Positions 1 through 8,008 of a stretch of 64,000 bases of DNA are shown here, one piece after another. Position 1 is the first letter of the stretch, and every line of letters begins with the position of its first letter. Both the position numbers and the translations under genes were made by a program. Under the pieces are notes generated by a model. It had not been told where the DNA came from and ran no database searches. It worked only from the letters and a program-made list of their open reading frames with translations. The stretch covers positions 1-64,000 of the forward strand of contig NZ_JAINDZ010000012.1 in assembly GCF_019802345.1 (NCBI RefSeq). Direction: 5' to 3'. Source of the DNA: Methylosinus sp. Sm6. Its GTDB lineage: Bacteria > Pseudomonadota > Alphaproteobacteria > Rhizobiales > Beijerinckiaceae.

Positions 1-132
1 GCTGTTCGTCACATAGGCGCGCGCCGCGTCGACGTCGAAGCGTTCGCCATCCGGCCAGAAGCGCCAGCGGCCGGCCGGCGTCAGGCATCTCCGCGCCCGG
101 CGGCTTTCGTCGGTCGGGTGCGCTCCCTTCAC
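1..132 (-). CDS. possible 5' end of an unrecognised gene leaving the window
   Basis: A minus-strand frame is open from a GTG at 132 to the left edge. It reads like coding sequence in its second half (aromatic and acidic residues around GRWRFWPDGERFD). No family is recognised and no clear ribosome-binding site precedes the GTG. It would be divergent from the flavoprotein gene at 151. It may equally be a chance open frame. Confidence 0.3.
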   Translation of the reverse strand, partial: MKGAHPTDESRRARRCLTPAGRWRFWPDGERFDVDAARAYVTNS

Positions 133-150
133 TGCGCCGAGGGATCGATC

Positions 151-756
151 ATGGACAATCAACGCCCCAACAGCGACATCGCCTTCACCGAGACAGTGAA
201 GCAGCTCCAGCGCCGCAATGGCTCGCGCGACGCCTACACTAAAATGGAGGCGCGCGGCTGGCAGGACCGCATCACCCCTCAGCTGGCCGCCTTCGTCGCC
301 CAGCAGAACAGCTTCTACCTCGCGACTGTGAACGCCGAGGAACAACCCTATATCCAGCATCGCGGCGGGCCGCGGGGCTTCCTCATGCCGATCGACGAGC
401 ACACATTGGCGATGGCCGATTTCAGGGGCAACCGTCAGTCCATCTCGCAAGGCAATCTGCTCGACAACTGCAAGGCGTTCATTTTTCTGATGGACTATGC
501 GAACCGCCGCCGCATCAAGATCTGGGGCGAGGCCTCTATGGTGGAAGGAGACGACGCCTTGCTCCGACCCGTGACGCCCGATGGCCATGCCGCGTCGCCC
601 GAGCGCGTGCTTTTGTTCAGGGTGTCGGCCTGGGACGCCAACTGCCCTCAGCACATTCCGCGCAAGATCGACGCCGACGAGGTCGACGATATGCTGGCGA
701 AGCGCGATCTGCGCATCGCCGAGCTCGAAGCGCTGATAGAACAGCTGCGGCGCTGA
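151..756 (+). CDS. pyridoxamine 5'-phosphate oxidase-family FMN-binding protein
   Basis: The 201-residue product carries the split-barrel flavin fold of the PNPOx-like family. The diagnostic stretch is residues ~50-95, where a buried strand (SFYLATVN) is followed by YIQHRGGPRGF, and then ADFRGNRQ, the usual FMN phosphate-contact region. The C-terminus (residues ~170-201) is a charged helix, possibly coiled coil. The ATG at 151 is chosen because GAGGGA lies just upstream; an earlier in-frame start at 118 has no such signal. Such proteins are often general flavin or heme-related oxidoreductases, and no substrate can be assigned. It stands alone, divergent from a possible partial gene on its left and convergent with the phosphonate operon. 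Confidence 0.85.
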   Translation: MDNQRPNSDIAFTETVKQLQRRNGSRDAYTKMEARGWQDRITPQLAAFVAQQNSFYLATVNAEEQPYIQHRGGPRGFLMPIDEHTLAMADFRGNRQSISQGNLLDNCKAFIFLMDYANRRRIKIWGEASMVEGDDALLRPVTPDGHAASPERVLLFRVSAWDANCPQHIPRKIDADEVDDMLAKRDLRIAELEALIEQLRR

Positions 757-778
757 AATCCGGGCGTGATTTTCATCT

Positions 779-869
779 CATCGTAGCGCGTTCCGACGGT
801 CAGCACGAAATCGTCCAGATTGATCTGGTCCTGGCCATAGAATCCGAGCTGTGTCGCGGTCTGATGCGC
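779..869 (-). pseudogene. 91-bp relic of a TonB-dependent siderophore receptor
   Basis: Read on the minus strand, this segment encodes HQTATQLGFYGQDQINLDDF and continues VLTVGTRYD. Aligned by eye to 51679-51769 inside the receptor gene at 50263, it has equal length, no gaps and about four mismatches in 91 bp. Similarity stops abruptly at both ends. It is therefore a small leftover of a receptor gene closely related to the one 50 kb away, stranded between a flavoprotein gene and the phosphonate operon. The surrounding stretch 757-1055 holds nothing else recognisable. Confidence 0.8.
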
Positions 870-1055
870 TGCTGTCAGGCAGAAAATCCACTCGAGCTAC
901 TGTCCGAATTTCCGGGGCCGGCTCTGCGCCCCTCTCGAACTGACGCGCGTAAGGCCTCGCAATATCGGATAGCTGCTCTGAGGATGACCCGGCGCGGCCG
1001 CACCGCCTACTATTTACATGCTTCACCAGCGCGATCCCGGCCTGATGAAAAGCGA

Positions 1056-1832
1056 TCACAACATGCGCACGGTCCATGACCTAGTATCGTAATGCAGGTC
1101 CAGCGTCGTCCGCGCGCCTATCAGTTCATCGATCGCAGCCAATATTTCCTCGAAGCGCTCCGGACTCGCCTGGCTTCGGACGTCGTGCGCCATCCGCCAC
1201 ATATCCAAATATCGCTCCTTTGGCGTGACCTCGCAATGCCATCCTCCGATTTGGACGCAATCCCCGAACTCGCCGCTGCTCTGAAGCACATCCACGATCC
1301 TATTCATCAAGGACCTTATCCCGTGATGGACTCGATGCACATTGGGAATCATCTCCTCGATTTTTTCGTCCACGGCAACGTGCAGGCGATCATGATCGAG
1401 GTCCCTGAGCGTCCATATTGCCGTAAGGAATCCGCCCGGCCTCAGAACGCGTCTGGCCTCCGACAGCGCCGCAGCCTTTTGCGCCCAGTGAAACGAACCG
1501 CCATAGCAAACCCAATCGACAGAAGCGTCCTCCAATGGGATCGCCTCGGCCGTGCCGTGCGCCCATTCGAAGCACGAGGCTGCACCCATGCGCGCCTTGC
1601 CTTCCGCCGACATCGCGGCATTCGGCTCGATCGCGAAGCCTCTGCATCCCTTCTCGGCGAGCGCCGCCGTCAATTCGCCGGCGCCCGCTCCCACATCGAC
1701 CACGGCGAAGCCGGGGCGTCCGACGTCGACATGTGCGCACAAGAGATCCAGCACACTCGCGGTATAGTGAAACTTGTGCCGATAATGGGCGGCGACATCC
1801 GTGAAATCTCCATAGGTGACCGGCTCATTCAT
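1056..1832 (-). CDS. class I SAM-dependent methyltransferase, last gene of the phosphonate operon
   Basis: This 258-residue protein has the Rossmann methyltransferase signature. Motif I is VVDVGAGAGELT (residues ~46-57), an acidic residue ends strand 2 (AIEPNAAM), and post-motif RVLRPGGFL is at ~125. It belongs to the Methyltransf_11/UbiE-like group, whose members act on small molecules. The ATG at 1832 overlaps the stop of the upstream MFS gene (ATGAATGA), so the two are translationally coupled. Its place at the end of the pepM operon suggests a tailoring role, for example O- or N-methylation of the phosphonate product, but substrate is inference. Confidence 0.85.
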   Translation of the reverse strand: MNEPVTYGDFTDVAAHYRHKFHYTASVLDLLCAHVDVGRPGFAVVDVGAGAGELTAALAEKGCRGFAIEPNAAMSAEGKARMGAASCFEWAHGTAEAIPLEDASVDWVCYGGSFHWAQKAAALSEARRVLRPGGFLTAIWTLRDLDHDRLHVAVDEKIEEMIPNVHRVHHGIRSLMNRIVDVLQSSGEFGDCVQIGGWHCEVTPKERYLDMWRMAHDVRSQASPERFEEILAAIDELIGARTTLDLHYDTRSWTVRML

Positions 1833-3126
1833 CTCGTGGCTCCATTTTGTCTGTTTCGGGCGTCGTTTCGTGGGATAAACGTTCGCCCAGATAGGGACCG
1901 ATTGTTTCAAGACGGAGACGATCGCCGAATATGAGAGCTGAGGCGCTGACCGCGCAACCTGCACTGGCGATGGCGAACGTCGTCGTCAGGCCATTCATCG
2001 CGCACGCCAGCCCCCAAAGCGCACCGCCGAGCGCGACGCCTCCGTGAAAGCAGATTTGATAGAGCGAGAACACGACGCCATTCGCGCGGTCGGCGGCCGC
2101 AATCTGCAGCAGCAGGGTCGTCGTCGAGAAAATCGCCGTATACGCGCCTCCGCTCACCAGAAAGGAAGCACATACGATAGAGAAATCGGATGGAGACAAT
2201 GCGAGCGCTCCGACGCTCAGAGCGCTACACGACATTCCGATCGCCAATATGGTTCGCGACCGCGCCGCGCGCCGCGCGTTTCCCAACATCGGCAGAACCA
2301 ATAACGAACCCGATCCGTAGCAGATCAACAGTGCGGCGTAGAGCTTCGCGTCGGCGTCCGGCCTCGCGGCGACGATCGCCGGAAGCAGTGCGATGGTCGA
2401 ACAGGTCCAAAAACTCGCATTGGCGACGCCCGCGAGCAAAGGAGCGATTCCGCGCCTCGCAAGCGCCTCGGCGATCGACATGCGCCATGCCCGGAGAGAC
2501 CCGAGCGCCTCCCTCCCGAATGGCTCATGTATTTCCCACTCCGGCGAGAGGAGAAGCGCCAGAAACAGCGGAAAGGCCAGCAATGTCGCTGCAAGAGCCG
2601 TAGCAAACGGCGACGCGGCGACGACCAGCCAAGCGGCGATTCCCGGCCCGACAATACGTGCGAGATTAAATCCGGCCGTATTGAGCGAATAAGCCCCCGC
2701 GCAGTCGTTGGGCGGAACGAGCTTCGCCACTGATGCTTGCCACGCGGGAGCCCGCAAGGTCCCGCTCGCGCCGAGCGCGAAGGACAGGAGAAGCAACGTC
2801 GCCGCGTTCGGCGAGGCATGAAAAAACGAAAGCGACAAAGCGCCCCCGACCGCGACGAAAACGCTCTGGCCGACGAGTTGCAGCGCTCGCTTGCTCAAAT
2901 GATCCGCAAGAACGCCGCTCGCCAAGGAAAAGACGAACACCGGAGAAGAAAAAGCGGTCTGTGCGAGCGCCGCGACGTCGGCGCGATTTGTCGTTTCGAG
3001 AATGAACCACGTCACCACCATGGTAAAAATCGAGTTGGAAATGTTCGTCGCGAAGCCGCCGAGAAGCAAGAAGCGATAAGTTCGATGTCTGAGCGGATTG
3101 AGAGCAGACGGGAGGATGGATTCCAT
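1825..3126 (-). CDS. EntS-like MFS exporter in the phosphonate operon
   Basis: The 433-residue polytopic membrane protein has about 12 hydrophobic segments and begins FLLLGGFATNISNSIFTMVV, as in MFS_3/EntS-type exporters. The inter-helix loop VLADHLSKR around residue 80 matches the MFS loop 2-3 motif. Family members export siderophores, antibiotics and other small metabolites by proton antiport across the inner membrane. The ATG at 3126 follows an AAGGAGAT ribosome-binding site; the frame is open further upstream only as antisense of the preceding gene. Its place between an SDR gene and a methyltransferase gene suggests it exports the product of the pepM pathway or a soluble form of it. Confidence 0.85.
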   Translation of the reverse strand: MESILPSALNPLRHRTYRFLLLGGFATNISNSIFTMVVTWFILETTNRADVAALAQTAFSSPVFVFSLASGVLADHLSKRALQLVGQSVFVAVGGALSLSFFHASPNAATLLLLSFALGASGTLRAPAWQASVAKLVPPNDCAGAYSLNTAGFNLARIVGPGIAAWLVVAASPFATALAATLLAFPLFLALLLSPEWEIHEPFGREALGSLRAWRMSIAEALARRGIAPLLAGVANASFWTCSTIALLPAIVAARPDADAKLYAALLICYGSGSLLVLPMLGNARRAARSRTILAIGMSCSALSVGALALSPSDFSIVCASFLVSGGAYTAIFSTTTLLLQIAAADRANGVVFSLYQICFHGGVALGGALWGLACAMNGLTTTFAIASAGCAVSASALIFGDRLRLETIGPYLGERLSHETTPETDKMEPRDE

Positions 3127-3217
3127 GTCGGGCGATCTCCTTCTCGAAACATCGCCTCGCGTGTTCCGTGAAATTTTCGATATCGCTCGCCTCTGCAAAT
3201 CGTGCGATCTCGGGAAG

Positions 3218-4000
3218 CTAGAACAGGCTCGCGTGCGCGCCTCCATCGACGACGATGCTCTGCCCGGTGACGAAGGCCGCGTGCTCGGAGCAGAGAAATG
3301 CGCAGAGGGCGGCGATCTCCGAAGGCTGCCCCAGACGCGCCGCTGGCGTTCGTTCGAGCCTCTGCGCTTCATAGGCGAAATAGGACAATCCGAGATCTTC
3401 GGCGCGGCGCTCCCAATTTTTACGCAGGGTCGGCGTCGCGGTCGGTCCGGCGAGCACACAATTCGAGGTGACCCCTTGCGCCGCGACGTTCCGCGCCAAT
3501 GAGGCCATCGCGGCGACATGGCTCGTTCGCGCTGCGTTCGAGACGATGTGAGACGAATCCGGCGCCTTGGCCGACGTCCCTAGCACGCTGACGATGCGGC
3601 CGAACCGCCGTTCGATCATTCCACCGAGAAAATGATGCGCGATCATGGTCGCATTGGCGCCATAGGCGAGGATCGCCTCGCCATAGTCGGCGCGGTTCAA
3701 CGCGTCTAGGGCGATCTCCCGCGGACGCGCCATCATGATCAGGAGGATGTCGAATACGGAGTCTAGGCTGCAGATACGCTGAAATCCGTCTTCCGAAGCG
3801 ATGTCGACACTCGAAACCTCTATCCGACGATCCGGAGCCTGCGCCGAAATAGCTCGCGCCGCCGCCGCCAGACGCGAACCGTCGCGCGCCGCCAAAGTGA
3901 TGTCCGCTCCTTCGGCCGCGAGCAGCTCGGCGCAGCGGAAGCCGATTCCCTTGCTGCCGCCGAGGATCAGCGCGCGGCGTCCTTTTATGCCGAGATCCAT
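3218..4000 (-). CDS. divergent SDR-family protein lacking the Tyr/Lys catalytic pair
   Basis: The 260-residue protein has the SDR cofactor motif GGSKGIG at residues 14-20, followed by a normal Rossmann layout. It ends FVTGQSIVVDGG, typical of FabG-like SDRs. At the position of the YxxxK active site the sequence reads HIVSNAARTS (151-160), so both tyrosine and lysine are missing. The normal NNAG strand-4 motif is also altered (LLIMMARPRE). The ATG at 4000 has GAGGAGG 12 bases upstream; an in-frame GTG at 4009 is the alternative. It may bind NAD(P) without classical reductase chemistry, or use unusual residues. In this operon it could act on phosphonopyruvate or on an activated phosphonate. Confidence 0.8.
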   Translation of the reverse strand: MDLGIKGRRALILGGSKGIGFRCAELLAAEGADITLAARDGSRLAAAARAISAQAPDRRIEVSSVDIASEDGFQRICSLDSVFDILLIMMARPREIALDALNRADYGEAILAYGANATMIAHHFLGGMIERRFGRIVSVLGTSAKAPDSSHIVSNAARTSHVAAMASLARNVAAQGVTSNCVLAGPTATPTLRKNWERRAEDLGLSYFAYEAQRLERTPAARLGQPSEIAALCAFLCSEHAAFVTGQSIVVDGGAHASLF

Positions 4001-4021
4001 GGCTCTCACTCGCCTCCTCGA

Positions 4022-4639
4022 TCAGGCGACGGCGCGCAGCGCCAAGGCGCCCGATACGCTCACGCTGAAGAGGATGATCACGAAATACATCGCCTTATTG
4101 GGGGCGGGCACACGAATGGATGCGACATGTGAGACGGTGAGCGCGGCGAAGCAGAGGGGAACGATCACCGGGAAATTTTCGGAGCCGAAGAATGAGCGCA
4201 TCAGAAACAGCACGGCGAGCAGCGGAATGTCATAGGACAGAGGGACGCCGCGAAAATAGCCGCCGGAGAGACCGAAATTCGCGAAATAGCTGAGTCGGAT
4301 CGCGCCAGCCAGAAGCATGGCCGAGACCACGAGCAAGGACAATGGAGAGTGATCGCCGACCTTCGCGACGACGATCGCAGGAACGACGGCGCCATAGAGG
4401 AGATCGGCGAATCCATCCAGCGCCTTGCCCATCTGCGCCGTCTCGACGGCTCGATTGCTCGTTCGCTTGGCGACCACCCCGTCGAGCTGATCGGCGAGCA
4501 TCGCCCAAAGCGCCACGGCCACCGCGATCTCGAGGCGACCGTCGATCGCGAGCTGAATCGCGAGAGCGGAAAACACAACTCCGCAGGAGGTTATCATGTT
4601 CGCGGGGTCGTTGAGATAGCGAAGCATATTCGGCTCCAT
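4022..4639 (-). CDS. CDP-alcohol phosphatidyltransferase-family enzyme, possibly a phosphonolipid synthase
   Basis: The membrane protein carries the family motif D-x2-DG-x2-A-(K/R)-...-G-x3-D-x3-D. It is read as D50, D53-G54, A57-K58-R59, G71, D75 and D79; the usual AR is AK here. Five or six hydrophobic helices surround it. The family transfers a CMP-activated head group to a lipid alcohol, or the reverse, and includes phosphatidylserine synthases. Placed directly after a PntC-like nucleotidyltransferase in a pepM operon, its likely donor is a CMP-phosphonate and its product a phosphonolipid, which is inference. The start is uncertain: ATG 4639 (205 residues), ATG 4627, or TTG 4714 overlapping the upstream stop. 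Confidence 0.85.
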   Translation of the reverse strand: MEPNMLRYLNDPANMITSCGVVFSALAIQLAIDGRLEIAVAVALWAMLADQLDGVVAKRTSNRAVETAQMGKALDGFADLLYGAVVPAIVVAKVGDHSPLSLLVVSAMLLAGAIRLSYFANFGLSGGYFRGVPLSYDIPLLAVLFLMRSFFGSENFPVIVPLCFAALTVSHVASIRVPAPNKAMYFVIILFSVSVSGALALRAVA

Positions 4640-4706
4640 CGATAAAATGAGCGCATCGGGCCGGCGCGAGGCAGCGGGCGCTCGCACACGGCCGGAAGCA
4701 ATTCCG

Positions 4707-5501
4707 TCATGCAAAAGATTCGGTCGTCTCGATCAGGCGAGTCGATGGCGCGGGGAACAAGGATTCCGCGATGCGAAGGTCTTTTTCGTTGTCGATTTCG
4801 AACCATCGCAGATCGCTGCAGATCGCCGCTTGGAGTTCGAGGCTCTCTTCGGCGATCAACATCGCCAATATTTCTTCCAGATATGCTTTCGCAGCGCCTC
4901 GCGCCATCGCCTCGTTCAAGCGCGGCGCCAGGCGATCGCGCAGGGTCTGCGCCGTGAAGCGAAAAACATTCACCGTCTTGTAGAAATCTGCAGCGTCTGG
5001 ATCGGCTCCGGATCGGTTCGTGCGGATCTCGCGGATAAGTCCGCGCGGCGAAAGCAGCGCCGCAGAACCGGTCATTTCCGGATCGAACGCATCGAGCGCG
5101 GCGACGTCCCTTTCGTAGGTCAGAAGCCTCGTCAAAAGCATCGGCTCGAAGAAGACATCTCCTTCGAGCAGCAATACGTCGCCTTTCGAAAGCCAGTCGC
5201 GCGCCAACCAGAGTGAATATGCGCTGCCCGTGCGTTCGTATTCCCGCGACTCCACATATGAGATGTCCATTCCGGCGAATCGATTGCCGCAGGCGGATCG
5301 GATCTCCTCCTGGCGATAGCCGACGACGAGAGCGACGGAGGCGACCCCGGACATGGCCAAGTTCCGCAGGGCGTTGTGCAGGATCGGAACGCCGTTCACT
5401 TCGACGAGCGGCTTGGGGCGGGCGTCCGTGAGCGGACGCAGTCGGGTTCCGAGCCCGGCGGCGAGGATCACGGCTTGATCTGGACTCTGCAAGGTGGGCA
5501 T
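4707..5501 (-). CDS. PntC/LicC-like nucleotidyltransferase (phosphonate-activating)
   Basis: The 264-residue protein opens with the sugar-phosphate/LicC-type nucleotidyltransferase signature AAGLGTRLRPLT (14-25), followed by K30 in RPKPLVEVNG. A later LLEGDVFFE supplies the metal-binding acidic residue. In characterised phosphonate loci, PntC enzymes of this family condense CTP with 2-aminoethylphosphonate; LicC does so with phosphocholine. No transaminase domain is fused to it, unlike some PntC proteins. It lies 22 bp after the aminotransferase gene, so the activated substrate is likely that enzyme's product. CMP-phosphonoalanine is therefore the favoured inference, with CMP-aminoethylphosphonate as the alternative if a decarboxylase exists elsewhere. 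Confidence 0.85.
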   Translation of the reverse strand: MPTLQSPDQAVILAAGLGTRLRPLTDARPKPLVEVNGVPILHNALRNLAMSGVASVALVVGYRQEEIRSACGNRFAGMDISYVESREYERTGSAYSLWLARDWLSKGDVLLLEGDVFFEPMLLTRLLTYERDVAALDAFDPEMTGSAALLSPRGLIREIRTNRSGADPDAADFYKTVNVFRFTAQTLRDRLAPRLNEAMARGAAKAYLEEILAMLIAEESLELQAAICSDLRWFEIDNEKDLRIAESLFPAPSTRLIETTESFA

Positions 5502-5523
5502 GGCTCTAATCCTCCCTGATATT

Positions 5524-6732
5524 TCACATCACCAAATCGGCTGCTGCATCCCATGTTTCGAACGCCGAAATCAGGCGGTCCAGCCCCAGTTCGAAACTTT
5601 CGCGCGGGCCGCCATAGGAAATTCGCAGACCGCCGGGATCTCCGAATGCCGAGCCGGCGACGCCGGCCACGCCCGCCTCCGTCACGAGGCGGCCGACGAT
5701 ATCGTCGATCGTCGGCGCGGGATCCGCTCCGTCGGTGCGCAGCAATGACGTCACATCGAGATAGAAATAGAATCCGCCATCCGCGCGAGGCGTCGGGATT
5801 CCAGGAATTCGCTTCAGTTTTTCGAGTCCGATCCGCCTCGCGGCGGCCAGGTCGGATCGCAGCCCGCTTTCAAAGCTCGCGTCGTTGCGTCGCAGATGCT
5901 CGAGAACGGCATGCTGGGCAATGACATTCGGATTCGAGGTCGTGTGCGACTGGAGCGCTCGCACAGCGTCGATCGCCTCTTTCGATCCGGCGAGATATCC
6001 GATTCTCCATCCGGTGAGCGCCAAGGCTTTCGAAAATGCGTTGACGACGAGCGTACGCGATCGAACCTCGGGAACGAGCGACACGATCGGATGATGAACG
6101 TGAGATTCGTAGACGAAGGAACTGTAACATTCGTCGAAGATGATCCAAAAGTCTCGCGCGATCGCCAGTTCGGCGATTTGGGCGAGAAGCTCGCCTGGAT
6201 ACACCGCGCCCGTCGGATTATTGGGCGTGTTCACGACGAGCGCGCGGGTACGCGACGTGAGCGAGCGTTCGATGTCGTCGATGGACGGAATGAATGCGCG
6301 ATGGCGCGTCTCGACGAAAACGGGCGTGCCTCCGGCGATGAGCACTTGCGCAGGAAACGTCGTCCAATAAGGGGATGGAATGACGACCTCGTCTCCCGGG
6401 TCGATCAGGATCATCGCCGCATTGAACAAAGCCTGCTTGGCGCCCGATGTGACGGCGATTTCGTCGGGCCGCCACGCCTGTTGCGTTTCGACATGGAGTT
6501 TGTGCGCGAGGGCGGCCCGAAGCTCGGCCAGGCCCAAGGTGTCGGTATATCGATTGATCCCGCGTTCGATGGCCGCGATGGCGCCGTCGCGTACGGCGGG
6601 CGGAAGAGGGCTCCAGATTTCTCCCGTCGTGAGATCGACGACATCCCGTCCGGCTTCGGCGGCGGCTTTCGCGGCCGCTCTCGCGCGAGCGGTCCCGGAA
6701 TTCGTGAATAAATGCGTGCGTCGCGCCAACAC
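5524..6732 (-). CDS. class I/II PLP aminotransferase, candidate phosphonopyruvate transaminase
   Basis: The 402-residue enzyme is of the aspartate aminotransferase fold. Key points are NNPTG at 171-175, the cofactor-binding D200 and Y203, and the Schiff-base lysine K235 in NAFSKALALTG. A C-terminal RISYGG holds the carboxylate-binding arginine. The start is GTG at 6732 with AGGAG seven bases upstream. It directly follows pepM. 2-Aminoethylphosphonate transaminases belong to a different group (class V), and no decarboxylase is present. The simplest reading is transamination of phosphonopyruvate to phosphonoalanine, as reported for the phosphonoalamide pathway of Streptomyces. Substrate is inferred from context only. 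Confidence 0.88.
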   Translation of the reverse strand: MLARRTHLFTNSGTARARAAAKAAAEAGRDVVDLTTGEIWSPLPPAVRDGAIAAIERGINRYTDTLGLAELRAALAHKLHVETQQAWRPDEIAVTSGAKQALFNAAMILIDPGDEVVIPSPYWTTFPAQVLIAGGTPVFVETRHRAFIPSIDDIERSLTSRTRALVVNTPNNPTGAVYPGELLAQIAELAIARDFWIIFDECYSSFVYESHVHHPIVSLVPEVRSRTLVVNAFSKALALTGWRIGYLAGSKEAIDAVRALQSHTTSNPNVIAQHAVLEHLRRNDASFESGLRSDLAAARRIGLEKLKRIPGIPTPRADGGFYFYLDVTSLLRTDGADPAPTIDDIVGRLVTEAGVAGVAGSAFGDPGGLRISYGGPRESFELGLDRLISAFETWDAAADLVM

Positions 6733-6828
6733 GGCTTGCTCCTATGGTCTAAAATGCAATGATCATCGGTCCGTTTCGGGCGACGACATCGGACCTCCAC
6801 GCCATCGACGGCGCCGCCGTCAACTCGG

Positions 6829-7752
6829 TCAGGCGCCTATGTGCTTGGGCAAATAGCGCTCCTCCGCCGCGGCGAGTTCGTCGTAGCGCAGGAGATCGAA
6901 GATCTCTTCGAGCGAGGCGATCTCCGGCTCGATTCCGGCGATTCCATCCTCGCTCAGAATGCGGCGACAAACTTCGGTCATCCCGGCGACGGCGGCGCGC
7001 ATATTGTGATTTGCCCAAATCACCGTCGATATGCCCGAGGCGCGATAGGCGGCGACCGGCGTTTTGTAGTATTTCGTCGGCACGATCACGACCGGCAGAC
7101 GATTCTGCCAGTTTCGCGCGAATGTCAGAATCTCGTCCGCATCGGACTTGCGCGAATGGATGAGGATCGCGTCGGCGCCCGCGTCCGCATAAGCGTGCGC
7201 GCGTTTGAGCGCTTCTTCCTGACCATGTCCCGCGATGAGCGCCTCGATGCGCGCCACCAGAACGAATCCTCGGCCCGGAACGGCGTCCTTGATCGCTTTG
7301 ATGCGGCCGCAGAACTCCTCGATGTCGGCCAGCGGATGACGATCGCCGACAAAGGAGTTCATTTTCGGAAATCCTTTGTCCTCGATACACATCCCAGCCG
7401 CGCCGCTGTCACGGAGCTTCTTCGCCGCGAGACGCGCATTGTTGAAATTGCCGAAGCCGCTGTCCCCATCGACCAAGATCGGAATGGCGATTGCGTCGGC
7501 TATGCGTTCGACGACGTCCGTCAGTTGAGTCCAGGATGCTTCGTTCGCGTCGCGATAGCCGAGAGCGGTGGCGATCGACAAACCGGACGCCCAAAGCCCC
7601 TTGAAGCCGGCCCGTTCGGCGATCGCGGCGGACAGCGCGTCATGAGCCTCCATAAGGAAGTTCAACGATCGCGGTTGAATGAGGCTCCGCATCGAACCAT
7701 CGACGAATGCTTCGCTGCCCTGCTTACCGGGCAAAAAGACGCCCTGAACCAT
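6829..7752 (-). CDS. pepM: phosphoenolpyruvate mutase, entry enzyme of phosphonate biosynthesis
   Basis: PEP mutase rearranges phosphoenolpyruvate to phosphonopyruvate, forming the C-P bond. The 307-residue protein has the diagnostic EDKGFPKMNS (124-133), the EDK-x5-NS signature that separates mutases from isocitrate lyase and other family members. It also has WASG (54-57) and the Mg-binding VDGDSGFG (94-101). Length and start are normal; ATG 7752 is preceded by AAGGA. It is the first gene of a seven-gene minus-strand operon. The mutase equilibrium strongly favours PEP, so a coupled pulling step is needed. Usually that is phosphonopyruvate decarboxylase, but here the next gene is an aminotransferase. 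Confidence 0.95.
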   Translation of the reverse strand: MVQGVFLPGKQGSEAFVDGSMRSLIQPRSLNFLMEAHDALSAAIAERAGFKGLWASGLSIATALGYRDANEASWTQLTDVVERIADAIAIPILVDGDSGFGNFNNARLAAKKLRDSGAAGMCIEDKGFPKMNSFVGDRHPLADIEEFCGRIKAIKDAVPGRGFVLVARIEALIAGHGQEEALKRAHAYADAGADAILIHSRKSDADEILTFARNWQNRLPVVIVPTKYYKTPVAAYRASGISTVIWANHNMRAAVAGMTEVCRRILSEDGIAGIEPEIASLEEIFDLLRYDELAAAEERYLPKHIGA

Positions 7753-7774
7753 GTCATCAATCCTTCATGATAAT

Positions 7775-7820
7775 GCGCTATCGATAGCCGCCCAGCCTCG
7801 AAAGGCTTTCATGATAGCGC
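7775..7820. promoter_or_regulatory. inverted repeat in the pepM leader
   Basis: The 8-bp arms GCGCTATC (7775-7782) and GATAGCGC (7813-7820) are perfect inverted repeats separated by 30 bp, with a smaller AGCC...GGCT hairpin inside the gap. They lie just upstream of the pepM ribosome-binding site, so they could form a leader hairpin or bind a regulator. Confidence 0.35.
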
Positions 7821-7874
7821 TGCGTTGGCAAGCGTTACGACGATCTGTGTCGAAAACATATTCGCGCCTTCCTG

Positions 7875-7902
7875 GGTATATTGTTTTGCTGCTGAATATA
7901 CC
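7875..7902. promoter_or_regulatory. candidate operator between pepM and the GntR gene
   Basis: GGTATATT and AATATACC form a perfect 8-bp inverted repeat with a 12-bp spacer, in the AT-rich middle of the 256-bp divergent intergenic region. It is the best symmetric site there and a reasonable target for the adjacent GntR-family regulator. The spacer is longer than in typical GntR operators, so the assignment is tentative. Confidence 0.4.
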
Positions 7903-8008
7903 TTTGCTTTTCAACTTGATGAAAGACATCCTCGCCGATGCATAGAAGGCGCTGGCGTCCGCCCTCGATCAATGTTAGCTGCGCGTCCTGTCATTTCAGG
8001 GGACGGAA

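Noticed and set aside
778-1077. Minus-strand open frame of 99 codons over the receptor relic
   Set aside because: It reads the relic in the wrong frame and the rest has no recognisable composition; only the 91-bp relic is supported.
7988-8003. Single CTGTCAT half-site just before the GntR start
   Set aside because: The second half-site at 11-bp spacing does not match; not called a Pho box.
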